A program made the translations under genes and the position numbers. From Azospirillum agricola (GTDB lineage: Bacteria; Pseudomonadota; Alphaproteobacteria; Azospirillales; Azospirillaceae), in assembly GCF_017876095.1 (NCBI RefSeq), contig NZ_JAGINM010000026.1, forward strand, positions 29,812 to 93,811: a DNA stretch of 64,000 bases, given 5' to 3'. This document shows positions 61,301 through 64,000 of the stretch, one piece after another. The notes under the pieces were generated by a model. It saw only the letters and a list, made by a program, of their open reading frames with translations. It did not search any database and had not been told where the DNA came from. Each line of letters begins with the position of its first letter. Position 1 is the stretch's first letter.

Positions 61301-64000
61301 TCGGTGACACGGTAGGCATAGTGGTTCTCGCCCTCAGCAACGGCAATTATGTCGTGGGCAGCTCCGTTTGGTCCAACGGCACGGCGGCGTCGGCCGGTGC
61401 CGCGACATGGATGAGCGGGACGGGTGGCGGGGCCGGCGTGGTTTCGTCGGCCAACAGCCTGGTCGGCACCGCCGCCAACGACAAGGTCGGAGTGAGCCTG
61501 ACGGAATTGGCCAACGGCAATTATCTCGTCACCAGCAGCGCCACGTCCAACGGGACAGCCACCAACGCGGGGTCGGTGACGTGGGGCGACGGGACGATCG
61601 GGGTGACCGGGGCCGTATCGACCACCAACAGCCTCATGGGGTCCAGCACTGGGGATGCGATCAGCGGTGTGACGACGCTCAGCAACGGGAACTACCTCGT
61701 TACAAGCACGCGTTGGAGCAACGGGACGTCGACTTACGCTGGCGCCGTCACGTGGGGTAACGGCTCCACCGGCGTGACCGGCACCGTGTCCTCATCCAAC
61801 AGTCTGGTCGGGAGTTCGACCAACGACCGGGTGGGCATTGGGACCCTGGCGCTGAACAACGGCAACTATGTCGTCAGGTCCTCGCTCTGGTCGTACAATG
61901 GCGCGACATCGGCGGGAGCGGTGACGTGGGGCGACGGGACGATTGGCGTTACCGGCGTCGTGTCAACCGCCAACAGCATTGTCGGAACCACCGCCAATGA
62001 TCGGTTCGGCAATTCCCTCACCGCGCTCACCAACGGCAACTACCTGATCGTCAGCTCGTGGTGGAGCAACGGAACGGTGGCCTCCGCCGGCGTCGTCACC
62101 TGGGGGAACGGCACGGCCGGCGCGACCGGCGTCGCCTCCGCATCCAACAGTCTGGTGGGGTCGAGCGCCAGCGACAAGGTGGGGAACGGTCTTTCCACCC
62201 TCGCCAACGGCAACTACCTCGTCTTAAGCGCCGCCTGGGTAAACAGCGGCGCGACGTCGGCCGGCGCGGTGACCTGGGGGAACGGCACGGCCGGCGTGAC
62301 CGGCGTCGTCTCGTCCACCAACAGCCTGGTCGGCAGTCAAGCCAACGACAGGGTGGGCACCCAAATAACGACATTGGCCAACGGTAACTATATCTTGCGG
62401 GCCTCTACCTGGTCGAACGGCACGGTGACGTCGGCGGGCGCGGTGACCTGGGGGAACGGCACGGCGGGCGTGACCGGCGTCGTTTCTTCCGCCAACAGTC
62501 TGGTCGGCACATCGACCGGCGCGCTGTCGACCCTTGCGGGAACCAACGGGACCTACCTGGCCTATTCAAGCCTCCAAGGCGTTGGAGGGCGCATCATGGT
62601 CGGGGTGCCGGTCAGCGGCCTGACCTATGCCACGGCATCCGACCGGACCGTGACCATCCAGCCCGACGCAGTCACCGCGGTGCTCAACACCGGCACCGCC
62701 CTGACCCTGCAAGCGAACAACGACATCACCGTATCCAGTGACATCATCGTCAACAACCCCATCGGCAATGGCGGCGCCTTTACCCTGTCGGCCGGGCGCA
62801 GCATCCTCCTGAACGCCAACATCACCACCGATAACGGCGATTTCACCGCCATCGCCAACGCCAAGGCGAGCGCCGGGGTGGTGGATGCGCAACGCGACAG
62901 TGGTGCCGCCGTCATCACTATGGCGTCGGGCAAGGCGATCGACGCCGGAACCGGGGCCATCGCCCTGACGCTCGACACCGGGGCCGGCAACACCAACACC
63001 GCCAGCGGCGCCATCACCTTGGGCAGCCTGACCGGCGGGACCATCACGGTCGACAACGCCGGTCCCGACAGGGGCGATATCGCGATCAATTCCGGCGCGG
63101 TGCTGGCGGCATCGGGTTCGGGGAACGCGCTGGTGCTGGCGGCGTCATCGGGCGGGAATTTCGTCAACAACGGCGACTCCACCGTCCTTTCAACCCCGAA
63201 TGGTCGCTGGCTGGTCTATTCCGCCGATCCAGCGCTGAACACGCTGGGCGGGCTGACCGGAACCGCGCAGTACAGCATCACCTATTCGGGGACGCCGCCG
63301 GGATCGGTGACCGGCACCGGCAGCCAGCTGCTTTATTCGTCGGTCGCGCCGATCCCGGCCAACACCCTGACATTCTCCGCGCTGGACACCACCATCACCT
63401 ACGGCGACGCCCTGCCCACCTACAGTTACAGCTATTCCGGTTTGGCCGGAACGGACACGCTGAGCGCCGTGGTCACCGGCACGCCGACCCTCCGTTCCAC
63501 CGCCGCGAGCGGCAGCGGCGTCGGCACCTACACCATCACCATCGACCTGTCGGGAGTGTCGATCAACAGCGGCTATACCAGCGCTTACACGCTGGGCTCG
63601 GTCACCGCGACGCTGACCATCGTCGCCAAGACGCTGACCGCCACCGGCAGCAGGGTCTATGACGGCACCACCGCCGCCTCGGGCCTGAGCCTCAGCGGCG
63701 TCGTCGGCGGCGACGCGGTCAGCATCGGCGGCAGCGGCGCCGTGGCCGACAAGAATGTCGGCACCGGAAAGACCGTGACCGGCCTGTCGCTGACCGGCGG
63801 CGATTCCGGCAACTACACCCTGGGCGGCGCCACACTCGACATCACGGCCAAGACGCTCACCGCCACCGGCGGCAGGGTCTATGACGGCACCACCGCCGCC
63901 TCGGACCTGAGCCTCAGCGGCGTCGTCGGCGGCGACGCGGTCAGCATCGGCGGCAGCGGCGCCGTGGCCGACAAGAATGTCGGCACCGGAAAGACCGTGA
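58303..64000 (+). CDS. giant filamentous-haemagglutinin-type adhesin (two-partner secretion), C-terminal end beyond window
   Basis: The frame is open from ATG 58303 to the window end, 1899 codons. A signal peptide (residues 1-28, cleavage after GPLSA) is followed by a haemagglutination-activity/TPS domain with GIVNWNSFSIGQGAKVAFEN and the NPAG motif at residues 110-113 (GSVYLVNPAGVVVG). Next come Gly-rich beta-helix-type repeats and a GDGGLIEVSSHDTLVFAGLG to LLLDPKNIVIS block. From residue 607 to about 1425 there are 14 repeats of about 58 residues, resembling DUF5650-type repeats. A beta-rich part follows, then an MBG-like domain (TITYGDALPTYSYSYSGLAG) and YDG-type repeats (GSRVYDGTTAASGLSLSGVV) from residue 1776. 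The TpsB exporter is not in the window. Role: secreted surface adhesin or biofilm factor. Confidence 0.9.
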   Translation, partial: MTWKGWLSVILSTSSLTSLLVLSGPLSAQTLPTGGGFVAGSGGIATTGATMTVTQQGSRGIVNWNSFSIGQGAKVAFENGSGATLNRVSGGNPSAIAGSLTATGSVYLVNPAGVVVGPTGTVTTGGSFVASTHDVPSDDFMSAKPLTFKGDSTAKVENLGAISSSGGDVLLIAREVSNKGTLSAPNGTAALAGGHEVLLTEKVDSRRGRVLVRAGTGQVDNQGTIAAAQVELRAAGGNIYALAGNNGGAIRATGSANRDGQVWLTAGDGHVQNSGSISAVNADGNGGRIKVATDTSHAAINTGTISVSGATGGKVKVSAGRVSNQGKIKADGATGAGGKVAVKYAKTYVDTAAAETTARGATSGGKVAVTSTAGDSTLFTSGAVDARGATGGGGNIDLFGATINVVGASLNASGGSQGGSIRVGGDYQGSGDMLKAGTVTVTGGATARADASGPTGDGGRIIIWSEDQTSFAGSASARGGTVRGDGGLIEVSSHDTLVFAGLGDAGATNGQAGSLLLDPKNIVISTSGGVTPQFDLVDPNPAASNSFGASVQLLSGGNILVTSQGDDFSASNAGAVYLFNGTTGALISALYGSDTNQALGAITPTTLANGNFVVKSTAWNNGTSTSAGAVTWGSGVTGVAGVVSSSNSLVGSTANDKVGQNVAVLTNGNFVTYTTYWSNGTVASAGAVTWGNGTAGITGTVSAANSLVGSRANDKVGNGVTALTGGGYLVSATSWANGTATAAGALSWGNGTAAVTGVVSATNSLVGSRANDTVGSSYTTLTNGNYVVRSTAWANGTMSSAGAVTWGSGTAGVTGVVSSANSLVGSQTNDKVGIQLTELANGNYVVFTSYWTNGTAASAGAITWADGTAPISGVVSATNSLVGVNANDKVGSSTTSLSNGSYITITTSWNNGTAASAGAVTWGSGAITGTVSSSNSLVGSSTGDKVGTGITGLTNGNYVVKNIAWANGTATSAGAVTWGSGTAGVTGVVSTSNSLVGSTVGDTVGIVVLALSNGNYVVGSSVWSNGTAASAGAATWMSGTGGGAGVVSSANSLVGTAANDKVGVSLTELANGNYLVTSSATSNGTATNAGSVTWGDGTIGVTGAVSTTNSLMGSSTGDAISGVTTLSNGNYLVTSTRWSNGTSTYAGAVTWGNGSTGVTGTVSSSNSLVGSSTNDRVGIGTLALNNGNYVVRSSLWSYNGATSAGAVTWGDGTIGVTGVVSTANSIVGTTANDRFGNSLTALTNGNYLIVSSWWSNGTVASAGVVTWGNGTAGATGVASASNSLVGSSASDKVGNGLSTLANGNYLVLSAAWVNSGATSAGAVTWGNGTAGVTGVVSSTNSLVGSQANDRVGTQITTLANGNYILRASTWSNGTVTSAGAVTWGNGTAGVTGVVSSANSLVGTSTGALSTLAGTNGTYLAYSSLQGVGGRIMVGVPVSGLTYATASDRTVTIQPDAVTAVLNTGTALTLQANNDITVSSDIIVNNPIGNGGAFTLSAGRSILLNANITTDNGDFTAIANAKASAGVVDAQRDSGAAVITMASGKAIDAGTGAIALTLDTGAGNTNTASGAITLGSLTGGTITVDNAGPDRGDIAINSGAVLAASGSGNALVLAASSGGNFVNNGDSTVLSTPNGRWLVYSADPALNTLGGLTGTAQYSITYSGTPPGSVTGTGSQLLYSSVAPIPANTLTFSALDTTITYGDALPTYSYSYSGLAGTDTLSAVVTGTPTLRSTAASGSGVGTYTITIDLSGVSINSGYTSAYTLGSVTATLTIVAKTLTATGSRVYDGTTAASGLSLSGVVGGDAVSIGGSGAVADKNVGTGKTVTGLSLTGGDSGNYTLGGATLDITAKTLTATGGRVYDGTTAASDLSLSGVVGGDAVSIGGSGAVADKNVGTGKTV
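60121..62560 (+). repeat. 14 tandem 174 bp coding repeats inside the adhesin
   Basis: The NSLVG box (with variants NSLMG and NSIVG) recurs at 60241, 60415, 60589, 60763, 60937, 61105, 61279, 61453, 61627, 61798, 61972, 62146, 62320 and 62494. Eleven of 13 steps are exactly 174 bp; one is 168 and one is 171. The unit runs L-x-NGNYVV-x-S-x2-W-x-NGT, then SAGAVTWGNGTAGVTGVVS and SANSLVGS-x2-NDKVG. Copies have diverged at DNA level, so the array is old but kept in frame. Confidence 0.92.
63628..64000 (+). repeat. near-identical 222 bp YDG-type repeats
   Basis: A unit starting AAGACGCTGACCGCCACCGG at 63628 returns at 63850 as AAGACGCTCACCGCCACCGG, a period of 222 bp (74 codons). Over the 151 bases available of the second copy I see only about four differences. 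The protein unit is KTLTATG-RVYDGTTAAS followed by LSLSGVVGGDAVSIGGSGAV. More copies probably follow beyond the window. Confidence 0.88.

Noticed and set aside
60121..62560. Possible CRISPR array or satellite because of regular repeats
   Set aside because: The period is 174 bp, the units are diverged and all lie in one translated frame with conserved protein motifs, so they are coding repeats.

Overview
The window comes from a GC-rich alphaproteobacterium. The flagellar gene content (including a small MotE-type protein and a DUF6468-type membrane protein), the many ABC and TRAP importers and the large hybrid kinases resemble Azospirillum and other Rhodospirillales. This placement is inferred from gene content and style; no rRNA or tRNA gene is present to confirm it.

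Region 1 (1-10.6 kb) is a divergent flagellar cluster. Leftward run fliF, fliH, fliN, fliP, a 95-codon unknown gene and fliG, which is cut by the window edge. Rightward run fliL, fliM, a DUF6468-type gene, a motE-type gene, fliK and flgD. Together they encode the MS ring, C ring, export parts, hook-length ruler and hook cap. Region 2 (10.6-19 kb) holds an aldo/keto reductase, a 1127-residue hybrid sensor kinase, an aldehyde dehydrogenase, an aromatic-type aminotransferase and a YitT-family membrane protein. Region 3 (19-28 kb) is a leftward catabolic and uptake unit: a FAD-linked hydroxyacid oxidase, a spermidine/putrescine-type ABC importer whose two permeases are fused in one protein, a DapA-family lyase, an IclR regulator and an FMN-linked hydroxyacid oxidase.

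Region 4 (28-42.2 kb) is an accessory stretch full of gene scars. Intact genes include a VOC protein, a small secreted repeat protein with curlin-like spacing, two EamA transporters, an MsbA-like exporter, a DUF454 protein, a RecD-like helicase, a MocR regulator and a two-component pair. Between them lie remnants of a GlnQ-type ATPase, a FecCD/FhuB-type permease fused by deletion to a siderophore-interacting protein, a Tn3-type transposase tail and a filamentous-haemagglutinin fragment.

Region 5 (42.3-57.7 kb) is a homoprotocatechuate (3,4-dihydroxyphenylacetate) meta-cleavage island. It has a complete lower pathway (hpaD, hpaE, hpaF, hpaG in two pieces, hpaH, hpaI, then a succinate-semialdehyde dehydrogenase), a full TRAP transporter, a second orphan TRAP binding protein with a class II aldolase, an AraC regulator, a ketopantoate-reductase-like enzyme and the MarR repressor hpaR. 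The hydroxylase hpaBC is not in the window. Three promoters in the island share the palindrome TTAACATGTTAA or its core, two of them as tandem sites 15 bp apart, which points to one HpaR regulon.

Region 6 (57.8 kb to the end) has an IS6-like end and a truncated IS3-type element, then a giant two-partner-secretion adhesin of more than 1899 codons. It carries an N-terminal haemagglutination domain, 14 tandem repeats of about 58 residues, and MBG/YDG-type repeats running off the window. The island of region 5 thus sits between two IS6-like ends in the same orientation and two haemagglutinin sequences, which suggests it was inserted into or next to an adhesin locus.
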